Position numbers and translations under genes: made by a program
The notes under the pieces: model-generated
The model's database searches: none
What the model saw: only the letters and a program-made list of their open reading frames with translations
What the model was told of the DNA's origin: nothing
In this document: positions 23,633-31,554 of the stretch, piece after piece
Layout: each line of letters opens with the position of its first letter
How positions within the stretch are numbered: position 1 is the first letter of the stretch
Assembly: GCA_937928215.1 (NCBI GenBank)
Contig: CALFWL010000058.1
Location: forward strand, 1 to 42,751
Length of the DNA: 42,751 nt
From: an uncultured Pirellulaceae bacterium
GTDB taxonomy: Bacteria; Planctomycetota; Planctomycetia; Pirellulales; Pirellulaceae
Reading direction: 5' to 3'

Positions 23633-24226
23633 ATGCTCGAGACCTCTTTGAAAATCAGCCGCGATTCGAAACAAGGCTATCGCTTGAAAGCCGTGCAATG
23701 GTTTGATTTACCGCTGGATCAAGTGTTTTCGTTTTTCTCAGATGCGACGGAACTTGAGCGGATCACGCCAGAGTTTCTGCGCTTCAAGGTTTTGACTCGC
23801 GGGCCAATCGAAATTCAACAGGGGACTTTGTTGGATTATCGTTTGCAGCTTCATGGGATTCCGATCAAGTGGCGAACCGAAATCTGCGTCTGGGAGCCAC
23901 CTTTTCGGTTCGTCGACCAACAGCTTCGCGGACCCTACCGGCGTTGGTACCACGAACATCAATTCGAGGAAATTGACGGAAAAACTCGAGTTTCCGACGA
24001 TGTTCACTACATTCCCCGGGGAGGACCGCTGATTCACAGATTTCTGGTCAAACCTGACCTCGAAAAGATCTTCGGTTTCCGCCAAGATAGACTGCGAGAG
24101 ATCTTTGACGAGAAGAAAGCTCGGCAGGCCAGATCAGACGATGCGACTCATCGCCTGCTTGATCTGGAACACACGAGCGACGGAGCCAACCGCGTCTTAA
24201 GCCGATCAGGTTGTCGTGAACTATAA
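23633..24226 (+). CDS. SRPBCC-fold (START/polyketide cyclase-like) protein
   Basis: 197 residues with the SRPBCC layout: a first strand (LKAVQWFDLPLDQVFSFFSD), a ligand-pocket core (LHGIPIKWRTEICVWEPPF), a WYHEHQFEE strand and a long C-terminal helix (LEKIFGFRQDRLREIFDEK). Proteins of this type often bind hydrophobic ligands and occur beside sugar or lipid genes. The ATG at 23633 has GGA upstream; a frame extending back to 23507 lacks support. A polar 30-residue tail follows the fold. The ligand is unknown. Confidence 0.85.
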   Translation: MLETSLKISRDSKQGYRLKAVQWFDLPLDQVFSFFSDATELERITPEFLRFKVLTRGPIEIQQGTLLDYRLQLHGIPIKWRTEICVWEPPFRFVDQQLRGPYRRWYHEHQFEEIDGKTRVSDDVHYIPRGGPLIHRFLVKPDLEKIFGFRQDRLREIFDEKKARQARSDDATHRLLDLEHTSDGANRVLSRSGCREL

Positions 24227-24320
24227 ATTCGGGGCAACTTGACTGCGGCTCATGGCGGGGCATGACAACAGATCGTTGGAGTGAAATCAATTTCTTTCCG
24301 GCTCCATCCGAGTATCTGCC

Positions 24321-25112
24321 TTGAGTTCAATTCTTGACAAGATCGTTCAGCACAAACGCATAGAAATCGCTGAAGCGAAACAGCTGGTGTCGCTTGAAAG
24401 TCTTCGCGACCAAATTCCTGACGCCGCTCCGCCGAGGGATTTTGTCGGCTCGTTGAGGACCAATCTTCCTCAGGTCGGGCTGATTGCAGAGGTAAAGAAG
24501 GCCAGTCCTTCCAAGGGTGTAATCCGCGAAGATTTCGATCCGGTTTCGATCGCCACCGAGTACGCATCTGCTGGGGCCGATTGCATTAGTGTTTTGACGG
24601 ACCGCCATTTCTTTCAGGGTCACCTCGATTTCCTGCGACAGATTCGAGCCGCCGTCAATGTGCCGCTACTTCGCAAAGACTTCATTCTGGACGAGTACCA
24701 GGTTTTCGAGGCGCGGGTCGCCGGGGCGGATGCCGTTCTGCTGATCGCGGAATGTTTGACTCCCGATCGCCTGAAACAACTGCATGACCAGATCTCTCAA
24801 CTGAACATGACGGCGCTGGTGGAATTGTACGATGCCGCAAATCTGGACTCCGTGATGGCCTGCAACCCGACGTTGGTGGGGGTGAACAACCGGAATTTAA
24901 ACACATTTGAGGTCGATCTGGAGCATTCCATTCACATTCGAAAACAAATTCCTGCCGATATCACATTTGTCAGCGAAAGCGGGATTTTTTCTCACGCAGA
25001 TGTAGAATTGCTGCAAGCCAATCAGGTCGATGCGATGCTGGTTGGAGAATCGCTGATGCGATCGGATGATATTCCGCGAGCAATCAACAAGCTGAGAACC
25101 GGTCGACCGTAA
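24321..25112 (+). CDS. trpC: Indole-3-glycerol phosphate synthase
   Basis: 263 residues, standard for the (beta/alpha)8 enzyme. Signature blocks are SSILDKIVQHKR, LIAEVKKASPSKGVI, ADCISVLTDRHFFQG, LLRKDFILDEYQV and VGVNNRNLNTFEVDL. It catalyses the ring closure from CdRP to indole-3-glycerol phosphate in tryptophan synthesis, in the cytoplasm. The start is a TTG at 24321; the first residues match the family at exactly this point, so the rare start is well supported. No other trp gene is visible nearby, so the pathway is dispersed. A hairpin with a T-rich tail follows at 25156-25183. Confidence 0.96.
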   Translation: MSSILDKIVQHKRIEIAEAKQLVSLESLRDQIPDAAPPRDFVGSLRTNLPQVGLIAEVKKASPSKGVIREDFDPVSIATEYASAGADCISVLTDRHFFQGHLDFLRQIRAAVNVPLLRKDFILDEYQVFEARVAGADAVLLIAECLTPDRLKQLHDQISQLNMTALVELYDAANLDSVMACNPTLVGVNNRNLNTFEVDLEHSIHIRKQIPADITFVSESGIFSHADVELLQANQVDAMLVGESLMRSDDIPRAINKLRTGRP

Positions 25113-25155
25113 ACGTTGTCGCCATCACAAGCTGTGTGGTGGTTGGAATTTCAGT

Positions 25156-25183
25156 TCATCACCATCAACGTGATGATTCCTTT
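25156..25183 (+). terminator. Hairpin with T-rich tail after trpC
   Basis: TCATCAC (25156-25162) and GTGATGA (25170-25176) form a perfect seven-base stem around a seven-base loop, followed by TTCCTTT. It ends 16 bases before the next ATG. A weak intrinsic terminator is likely. Confidence 0.55.
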
Positions 25184-25198
25184 AAGAATTGAGTGACC

Positions 25199-26014
25199 AT
25201 GTCGAACTTCATGTCAAATCTGAAGACCCTCAACAGCGTCGTTCGCACCGGTCTGCTGCTCGGTTTTTTGGGACTGTTTGGATACGGAAGTTGGTTCGGG
25301 TATGAGCGCTATGTGAAACCCGGCTTGCAGGCGGAAGCCGCCATCGCGGAGGCCGCAAGGCTTGAGAAAGAACTGGCAGCCTCGCTGGAGAAGCAACAGC
25401 AACTGACCGTCGAAAACGATCGAATGCAAACGTCGCTGAAGTTGCTCAAGACGGATCGCCGGATCGCGAATGTCGAAATCATGGAGAAATCGCAGGACGA
25501 GGATGGATCGCCCGTTATGGAAGTCCGCTTCACTGAGGTGGACGAAAACGGCGATGCGGTTGGAGCATCGCGAGACTATACCCTCAAGGGAGACCAGTTT
25601 TTCATCGACTGCTGGATCGCCACTTTCGAAGACAAGTACATTGAAGAAGCGGACGAGTTGCGGAATGCTTCCCTGTTTGCTTTCAAGAGTATCTATGGCG
25701 ATGCAGAACGTCCTCGGGATGCTCAGCGACTGGATTCAGATTCGAACGACCGGCCACCAGGCATTTACGATGATCATCGTAAACGGGATTTCGAGCAGAA
25801 GATCTGGCGTGATTTCTGGGCCGTCTGCAACAATCGTGCTCGTCAAAAAGAGCTTGGCATTCGAGCCGCGTATGGTCAGGCAAACCACTTGGTTGCCGAA
25901 GCCGGTCAGCGATATCAGGTTGTGATTCGATCCAGCGGCGGAGTCAGTTTGACGCCGATTGAGGGAGATCCCGCAGACGCGGAAGAGGCCGAATTCGAAG
26001 ACGACGAACCGTAA
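25199..26014 (+). CDS. Membrane-anchored coiled-coil protein of unknown function
   Basis: 271 residues from the ATG at 25199 (a GTG at 25193 is also in frame). One membrane helix lies at about 17-35 (TGLLLGFLGLFGYG). A coiled-coil stretch covers about 42-85 (AAIAEAARLEKELAASLEKQ). The remaining 190 residues form a mixed soluble domain with conserved-looking aromatic patches (FFIDCWIATFEDKY, IWRDFWAVCNNRARQ) and an acidic tail. It probably faces the periplasm. I do not recognise a family. Confidence 0.7.
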   Translation: MSNFMSNLKTLNSVVRTGLLLGFLGLFGYGSWFGYERYVKPGLQAEAAIAEAARLEKELAASLEKQQQLTVENDRMQTSLKLLKTDRRIANVEIMEKSQDEDGSPVMEVRFTEVDENGDAVGASRDYTLKGDQFFIDCWIATFEDKYIEEADELRNASLFAFKSIYGDAERPRDAQRLDSDSNDRPPGIYDDHRKRDFEQKIWRDFWAVCNNRARQKELGIRAAYGQANHLVAEAGQRYQVVIRSSGGVSLTPIEGDPADAEEAEFEDDEP

Positions 26015-26061
26015 TCCGCGTCCGGTTTGCTCAACCGCATTCGACGTGTCGTTGGTCTCGC

Positions 26062-26098
26062 AAAAAAGTCCGATTCACCCTGTTGGATGAACCGGACT
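26062..26098 (-). terminator. Intrinsic terminator after the paralogous cluster
   Basis: On the minus strand AGTCCGGTTCATCC pairs imperfectly (two mismatches or wobbles) with GGGTGAATCGGACT, and TTTTTT follows. It lies 36 bases after the stop of the last of three related genes. The same hairpin could also slow plus-strand transcripts from the gene ending at 26014. Confidence 0.78.
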
Positions 26099-26133
26099 CG
26101 AAATCAAGTATCACGGTTTCGAAGTATCGCGAT

Positions 26134-26928
26134 CTACTGACCGGGAGCGACTCCTGGAGCCACGCTGTTTCCTGTTCGCAAGCTCCAGCGCACACCGAAG
26201 TCACCTGTTTCTTGAAGGAATCGAGAATTCGCGCTGGTGGTCAACGATTGGATAAACTCAGGCTCGATGTCCGCTTGCCCCCAGTCCGTTTTTAGCTCGA
26301 CCGCTGGCAGGGTTGGCCGACCTGTCACCGTATCGCCGTTGGTTAGTACAACGACCGCTGAATCCTTGTTGTCGATCTGAAAGCGAATGCCGGCTACCTG
26401 ATCCATCGGAATGTCGATGTCACCAAACTTGGATTTCAGGGAGAAGCTGTGAAAGCCGTCCATGTTGCCCGCCATGACCTGGGAATCGGTCATGCGAATA
26501 AAGAATGTGTCTCCTTCGCTTCCGGCAAGCATGGGTGAGGGAGTCACGGGAGCTTCATACTTAAGAACAATTTGCGAGAAATCATTCCCAGATTGTTTGA
26601 CGGGGATTCGAACGGGCTGGCCTTTCAACTGTCCGATCAAATCCTCGTCGAGCGCCAGCGAAGCGTTTTCCCCGGAAACACTGATCGGGATTCCCAGTTC
26701 GATTGGTTCTTCTTCATTCGTCTCTTCGTATTGAAGCTCGATGAAGCTGATCTTGTTACGGTATTTTTCTGGCACTTGAGAACGCAGGCTACCGTAGCTG
26801 CGAAGGCTGCCGACCAACTTGCTGTCCAGTTTCAGCACAAAACGTGTCTGATCTTGAGCGAAGGAATCGCTGGTCAGGAACAAGGCCGCAATGACGGCGA
26901 CACAAATGAGTGATCGAGATTGAAACAT
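26134..26928 (-). CDS. Secreted protein, paralog B of a three-gene family
   Basis: 264 residues from the ATG at 26928, which follows GGAG at ideal spacing; the frame extends upstream to 27180 only by overlapping its neighbour. A signal peptide covers 1-24 (ICVAVIAALFLTS). Residues 29-127 form an N-terminal domain shared with paralog C (RFVLKLDSKLV, then PEKYRNKISFIEL and IVLKYEAP). Residues 142-239 form the C-terminal domain common to all three (KSKFGDIDIPMDQVAGIRF, then NGDTVTG and LKTDWGQADIEP). That domain is made of two related halves of about 34 residues. A non-conserved tail follows. Third gene of a probable transcript, followed by a terminator. Function unknown. Confidence 0.78.
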   Translation of the reverse strand: MFQSRSLICVAVIAALFLTSDSFAQDQTRFVLKLDSKLVGSLRSYGSLRSQVPEKYRNKISFIELQYEETNEEEPIELGIPISVSGENASLALDEDLIGQLKGQPVRIPVKQSGNDFSQIVLKYEAPVTPSPMLAGSEGDTFFIRMTDSQVMAGNMDGFHSFSLKSKFGDIDIPMDQVAGIRFQIDNKDSAVVVLTNGDTVTGRPTLPAVELKTDWGQADIEPEFIQSLTTSANSRFLQETGDFGVRWSLRTGNSVAPGVAPGQ

Positions 26929-26971
26929 GCTAACTCCGAGGATTCCGATTTTTTGACAGTGTTCAGTTTTC

Positions 26972-27898
26972 TTAGAAACTGGAATTTGACAATCCGCGAT
27001 AGGCTGGATTGGCGGGAAAACGTGTAGGTGCTCGACGTGGGGTTGACGGTTTTGCGGGTTGGGACAGAACCCATTGCCTGTCTGCTTTCGAGTCGCCGTC
27101 CAGAAAGCGGGACTCGCGATCGTAAGTGATCGATTCCAGTTTGCTAACGGGAATCGTTTCATCACCCCAACGAGTAGCAAGTACGATCTGATTCAAATCG
27201 ATGCTGCCCGTTAGATAGTCACCGGTCACCGAAATAACTACGACTTCGTTGGCTTCGTCCGCATTGAACCGAATCCCGGCGATCCGATTAAGTGGGATTT
27301 TGGTCGATCCAAACTGCGTTTCGACCGTTAAAATTTTCATACTCCGAATCCACCCGGTCGTTCCATTCTGGGGTGAAAGCCGCACGAAAACTCGCGGACT
27401 GTCGTTTGGTTGCGGTTTTGTACCCCGACGGAGCGATGCCAAGCGAGCTTGATTTTTCGGACGCTGGTACTTGAGCGTGATCGAGTCGAACCCAGACTGG
27501 TAGATTTTCATCTGAACAGGCTGGTATTCGAGTCGGTCGACAATCGATTCGTCAACGTTCACGAGCAACGTGCGACCGAGCTTGTCAACGTCGTCGTCGA
27601 CGACAAGCTTTTTCGAAAGGAAAGTCGTCGGGTGCTTCAGCAAGATCGAGTCAACTCGATTTCGAAATTTGGCAGGTAACGTGGCTCGCAACTGACCATC
27701 GCGCCGTAACGCGGATGCTTCCAGTTCACCGATTGTCAGCACGAGCATGTACCGCTCTTGCTTTTCCGACGTGTCCGCCACTTCAGCCAGTTCTTTTTCC
27801 TGACCAGTCAAGGAACCGCAGCAAAGGCACAGAGCCAAGAAACCCATCCACGCCACCAAGACGCGAGAGGCTATCCCGATTTTCATGCTTTCGATCAT
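26972..27898 (-). CDS. Secreted protein, paralog C of a three-gene family
   Basis: 308 residues from the ATG at 27898, preceded by AGGAGA. The frame continues upstream to 27985 without a ribosome binding site. Residues 1-33 are a signal peptide (VLVAWMGFLALCLCCGS, with two cysteines). An N-terminal domain (about 50-150) matches that of paralog B (LRATLPAKFRNRVDSILL, then ITLKYQRP). A C-terminal domain (about 175-275) matches the other two (FGSTKIPLNRIAGIRF, then TGDYLTGSIDL and ATRWGDETIPVSKLESITY). A basic, Pro-rich tail ends the protein. Gap to paralog B is 43 bases and to paralog A 245 bases. Function unknown; the shared domains suggest a joint envelope structure or partner set. Confidence 0.78.
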   Translation of the reverse strand: MIESMKIGIASRVLVAWMGFLALCLCCGSLTGQEKELAEVADTSEKQERYMLVLTIGELEASALRRDGQLRATLPAKFRNRVDSILLKHPTTFLSKKLVVDDDVDKLGRTLLVNVDESIVDRLEYQPVQMKIYQSGFDSITLKYQRPKNQARLASLRRGTKPQPNDSPRVFVRLSPQNGTTGWIRSMKILTVETQFGSTKIPLNRIAGIRFNADEANEVVVISVTGDYLTGSIDLNQIVLATRWGDETIPVSKLESITYDRESRFLDGDSKADRQWVLSQPAKPSTPRRAPTRFPANPAYRGLSNSSF

Positions 27899-27986
27899 GG
27901 GCTCTCCTTGTGCCGATTCTATCCGTCGGGCTGATAACATGATGACAGAATCACGCCCCGGCAGAGTTAGTAACTTGATCTCCAAA

Positions 27987-28016
27987 GGTCAGTCGCTCGA
28001 AGCCTAACGACTGACC
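27987..28016 (-). promoter_or_regulatory. Perfect 9-bp inverted repeat between paralogs A and C
   Basis: GGTCAGTCG (27987-27995) and CGACTGACC (28008-28016) around a 12-base loop, about 90 bases before the start of paralog C. It may be a regulator-binding palindrome or an mRNA stem; no T run follows on the minus strand beyond TTT. Confidence 0.4.
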
Positions 28017-28122
28017 GATCCGCAACGGTTGTTGCTACACAACTGTATGACCAGATCTATTCCTGCGAACTCAAACCAACGTCCGGAACGATGCGCCGTT
28101 CATTTAATTGGCGTCGGCGTCG

Positions 28123-28139
28123 GTCTGAAAAAATCAGAC
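28123..28139 (-). other. Short hairpin directly after paralog A
   Basis: GTCTGA (28123-28128) and TCAGAC (28134-28139) enclose AAAAA, just beyond the stop of paralog A. On the minus strand the T run lies in the loop, not after the stem, so this is not a classical terminator. It may protect the mRNA 3' end. Confidence 0.35.
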
Positions 28140-28143
28140 TGAA

Positions 28144-28611
28144 CTACCGACCTTGGCGAACGGGAACAGGCTGGGCTTTCGTGAAACGCCATCCGGATCC
28201 GCCGGTGGTGTTGTCGGTAAAAAACCGAGCGTTCTTGTCAGTGGTGATCGTTTCGATCTGAGTCGCGTCGATGTGAGCGGTACCCCAATCAGTCTTCAAT
28301 TTAACCTTTTCTAGGTTGACCTTGCCTGAAAGCATGTCGCCATTTTTGAAGGCCAGAACCGCGCCGTTGCCTTCGCCAATGTTCATCTTGATGCCATCGA
28401 TTTTGTTCATTGGAACTTTGACTTCGCCAAAACTGGTCGAAACACTCAGCTCATCAAGTTCGACGACCGAACCGGTTAGTTCTCGATTTTGGCTGACCGA
28501 AATAAAGACCACTGAATCGGCAGGACCTTCAACCGATTGGGCTGCGGCAAAATTCATGGTTGCCGGGGTCAACATCAATGCCAACGCGAGGCTCTTGAGA
28601 AAATAGTTCAT
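28144..28611 (-). CDS. Short secreted protein, paralog A of a three-gene family
   Basis: 155 residues with a signal peptide (1-24, LALALMLTPATMNFAAA) and only the shared C-terminal domain of the family (33-132). Its internal duplication is clearest here. Half one (42-75) reads NRELTGSVVELDELSVSTS, then FGEVKVPMNKIDGIKM. Half two (90-123) reads NGDMLSGKVNLEKVKLKTD, then WGTAHIDATQIETI. With one gap the halves align at Leu-x-Gly, then Thr-x-(Phe/Trp)-Gly, then Ile-x-x-Ile. Alternating hydrophobic residues suggest a beta structure. GGAG stands eight bases before the ATG. It is the first gene of the cluster; function unknown. Confidence 0.78.
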   Translation of the reverse strand: MNYFLKSLALALMLTPATMNFAAAQSVEGPADSVVFISVSQNRELTGSVVELDELSVSTSFGEVKVPMNKIDGIKMNIGEGNGAVLAFKNGDMLSGKVNLEKVKLKTDWGTAHIDATQIETITTDKNARFFTDNTTGGSGWRFTKAQPVPVRQGR

Positions 28612-29084
28612 TTAGCTGTCTCCAAACGGATTCGTGTAGATTTGTTGCGATCGGGAAGCGGTGGCCTGCAAATGACGACCAACGCGGTTAAAGTGCGAGG
28701 ACTCAATATAATCACGGCAACGTGCAAGACAAAGATTCGAAGCGGAAATGGGAGCGATTTCGCGATCCGGAGATTGCTTTATTCGTTACGACCGGCACTG
28801 CTTGAACGTTTGCAGGCTCAAAGCTTCCGTCTATTCAATCTAGAGGAAAGTTTGTCGATTTCTTCTAACAATTCCCTTGTGTGTGAGCCCCCAAATCATG
28901 AGGCTCGGTTGGACAACCGTCGTGCAACCACTAGGGCGTTGTCACATCTAAATATTCGAGTGTGACGACGACATAAGTTGTTGCCGCTGATGCATTGAGT
29001 TTTCGCCCAGCCCAAACTTCTTATCGTCACAAAGCACTAACAAGGCAGAAGGCAGCGATCGAGTTTGGCTCGTGCTCGTCCGGT
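28612..29084. other. Gap upstream of the paralogous cluster with three consecutive hairpins
   Basis: About 470 bases without a gene. Three perfect or near-perfect stems stand next to each other: GAGCC 28885-28889 / GGCTC 28902-28906, GGTTG 28907-28911 / CAACC 28925-28929, and CGTTGTCACA 28937-28946 / TGTGACGACG 28961-28970 (one wobble). The first two are directly adjacent. No T run flanks them. They could be the 3' structure of pdxH, an mRNA leader or a small RNA. Confidence 0.4.
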
Positions 29085-29762
29085 TCAGGGTGAGATTCTG
29101 AATCGCTGCCAGCCATCATCGCCCGCTAGATAAATCAGGCGATCGTGCAAGCGATCGAGTCGCCCCTGCCAGAACTCGACTTTCGTGGGAACAAGTTGGT
29201 AGCCTCCCCAGTTGGCCGGCAGCGGAACCGGCTGATCGCCCAGCTCTCTATCAAGCCGATCACGCGCCTCCTGAAGCTGCTGGCGGGACTGGATGACGGA
29301 CGACTGCCGCGACACAGCGGCCCCCAACTGCGCGCCGCGAGGGCGGCTGTGAAAATACGTTTCGGAAATATGATGCGAGGTCCTTGTGACGCTGCCCTCC
29401 ATGCGAACCTGACGGCCTTGGTGAGGCCAGTTGAAAACGACAGCGGCTGCGGGGTTATTCGACAACTGCTGACCTTTGGTCGATTCGTAGTTGGTGAAAA
29501 ATCGGATCGAACCCTCACCGAGCCCTTTCAGCAACACGATGCGAGCTGTCACCGCGCCTGACGAATCCGCGGTCGCCAGTGTCATCGCGTTCGGTTCAAA
29601 CCACTCACCGGGTGACGCAGCAACCGCCGCATCAAACCAAACACGAAACTGCTCGATCGGGTTGTCAAGCAACCGTTCGTCGTCGATCCCATCTGTCTGG
29701 TACTCCTTGCGAAGTGCCTGAAAATCCATCCTTGATTTGCTGTCGTTTGATTTTTTGCTCAT
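29085..29762 (-). CDS. pdxH: Pyridoxamine 5'-phosphate oxidase
   Basis: 225 residues. Family blocks include DNPIEQFRVWFDAA, EPNAMTLATADSSG, ARIVLLKGLGEGSIRFFTNY, AAVVFNWPHQGRQVRMEG and FHSRPRGAQLGAAVSRQS. The C-terminal EFWQGRLDRLHDRLIY matches the conserved substrate-binding end. The FMN enzyme makes pyridoxal 5'-phosphate in the cytoplasm. An ATG at residue 12 is an alternative start, since the first 11 residues are Lys/Ser-rich and not conserved. Located alone between unrelated genes. Confidence 0.96.
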   Translation of the reverse strand: MSKKSNDSKSRMDFQALRKEYQTDGIDDERLLDNPIEQFRVWFDAAVAASPGEWFEPNAMTLATADSSGAVTARIVLLKGLGEGSIRFFTNYESTKGQQLSNNPAAAVVFNWPHQGRQVRMEGSVTRTSHHISETYFHSRPRGAQLGAAVSRQSSVIQSRQQLQEARDRLDRELGDQPVPLPANWGGYQLVPTKVEFWQGRLDRLHDRLIYLAGDDGWQRFRISP

Positions 29763-29932
29763 GAAAATTTCACCAACCTAGTTCAGAGGAGTAAGTTGCG
29801 GTTGGAAGTCAGGCCGCTTGGGAACTTCAAATTCTGACGTAAACCGATATCATCTGGCAGTGGTGGTCCGGCATGAGATTTCCACCGATAGCAGCCATGA
29901 ACGTCGACTCTACACACGAAAGACGCTTAAAA

Positions 29933-31381
29933 ATGTCACTTGAATCAACCACAGCTACTGAAAAGACTCGCACGGAACGAGATTCCATGGGCGACGTGCT
30001 TGTCCCCGCCGACGCTTACTATGGGGCTCAGACTCAACGTGCCGTCCATAATTTTCCTATTTCCGGATGGGAGATGCCACCGGCGATGATTCATGCGATG
30101 GGGCGAGTCAAATACGCCTGCGGGGTCGCGAATCGCGATTTGGGAAAACTGACTGGAACCGGCAAGAATCCGTTGGATGATTCCCAAGTGGAATCCATGC
30201 TGGCCGCAGCCACCGAAGTGATCAAGGGCAAGTTGGACGACCAATTCCCGATTGACGTGTTCCAGACCGGGTCGGGAACGTCCAGCAACATGAATGTCAA
30301 TGAAGTGATCTCGAACCGTGCGATCGAGATTCACGGCGGCGATCGATTTACGGCTGACAAGCCGATTCACCCAAACGATCATGTCAACATGGGCCAGAGC
30401 ACGAACGACACCTTCCCCACTGCGATTCACGTGGCCGTGGCGGTCGAGTTAACCAATCATTTGATTCCGGCGTTGGAAAAGTTCGCGAGCGTGCTGCACG
30501 CCAAAGCGAAAGAGTGGGACAAAATTATCAAGATCGGACGGACTCATCTGGCGGACGCAACACCGTTGCGACTGGGCCAAGAATTTGGTGGCTTCGCTCG
30601 GCAGATTGAACTGTCTATCGATCGAGCCAACCGCGCCGTCGCGGCGGTTGCCGAACTTCCTGTCGGGGGCACTGCCGTCGGATCCGGGATCAACACGCAT
30701 CCCGAATTCGGCTCACGTGTGGCTGCCGTGTTGGCGGAAACGACCGGTATCTCATTCGTCGAGGCTGCCAATCACTTCGAAGCGAACGCTCAACGTGATG
30801 GGTTGGTCGAGTGCCACGGTCAACTGAAAACTGTTGCTTCGACTTTGTTCAACGTTGCCAACAACATCCGCTGGCTTGGGTCGGGACCTCGGTGCGGTTT
30901 TTATGAGATTGCGATTCCCGATCTGCAACCGGGAAGCTCGATCATGCCTGGCAAAGTCAACCCAGTCATGTGCGAAAGCATGATGCAGTTGGCGGCTCGT
31001 GTGATCGGCAATGATCAGACGATCACGCTCTGCGGAGCCAGTGGCGGACAGTTTCAACTGAACATCATGATGCCCGTGATGGCTCAAACGACGCTGGAGA
31101 GCATTCTGCTGCTGGCCAACGGAACAGAAGCCTTCGTTAAATTCTGTGCCGAACAGATGCAAGCCAATGCCGAGGTTTGTGAATCCTTTGTCGAAAAAAG
31201 TCTGGCGATGTGTACGAGTCTCAATCCACACATCGGCTACGAGAAAGCCGCCGCACTCGCGAAAGAAGCTTTCAAGACCGGCAAGACGATTCGCGAGCTA
31301 TGCCTCGAACAGAAGATCTTGCCCGAGGACGTGCTCAATGAAGCCCTTGATCCGATGAGCATGACGGAGCCGCAGGCGTAG
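29933..31381 (+). CDS. fumC: Fumarate hydratase, class II
   Basis: 482 residues from the ATG at 29933; an in-frame upstream ATG at 29873 would add 20 non-conserved residues. The fumarase/aspartase signature GSSIMPGKVNPV is at 334-345. Other family blocks are RTERDSMGDVLVPADAYYGAQ, QTGSGTSSNMNVNEV and HLADATPLRLGQEF. It catalyses fumarate-to-malate hydration in the citric acid cycle. Close relatives (aspartase, adenylosuccinate lyase) differ around the TQRAVHNFPISG segment, so class II fumarase is favoured. Monocistronic by position. Confidence 0.95.
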   Translation: MSLESTTATEKTRTERDSMGDVLVPADAYYGAQTQRAVHNFPISGWEMPPAMIHAMGRVKYACGVANRDLGKLTGTGKNPLDDSQVESMLAAATEVIKGKLDDQFPIDVFQTGSGTSSNMNVNEVISNRAIEIHGGDRFTADKPIHPNDHVNMGQSTNDTFPTAIHVAVAVELTNHLIPALEKFASVLHAKAKEWDKIIKIGRTHLADATPLRLGQEFGGFARQIELSIDRANRAVAAVAELPVGGTAVGSGINTHPEFGSRVAAVLAETTGISFVEAANHFEANAQRDGLVECHGQLKTVASTLFNVANNIRWLGSGPRCGFYEIAIPDLQPGSSIMPGKVNPVMCESMMQLAARVIGNDQTITLCGASGGQFQLNIMMPVMAQTTLESILLLANGTEAFVKFCAEQMQANAEVCESFVEKSLAMCTSLNPHIGYEKAAALAKEAFKTGKTIRELCLEQKILPEDVLNEALDPMSMTEPQA

Positions 31382-31415
31382 GCTGCCACAACGTCAGATA
31401 AGCCATGAACCACAA

Positions 31416-31432
31416 GCGTCAGTTGCTGACGC
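31416..31432. terminator. Short palindrome between convergent fumC and rhomboid genes
   Basis: GCGTCAG and CTGACGC form a perfect seven-base stem around TTG. No T run follows on either strand. It is a possible shared 3' structure. Confidence 0.4.
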
Positions 31433-31554
31433 AGATTCAGAACGGATAGAATACCAGCACGCCGTTCAGTGCATGTGATTTTTCATAGCATCCGTTTTCG
31501 CCAACTGGGCACGGGTGGCTGAAACGTTGGTGCCTCGGTGTACGTCAAGACAGC

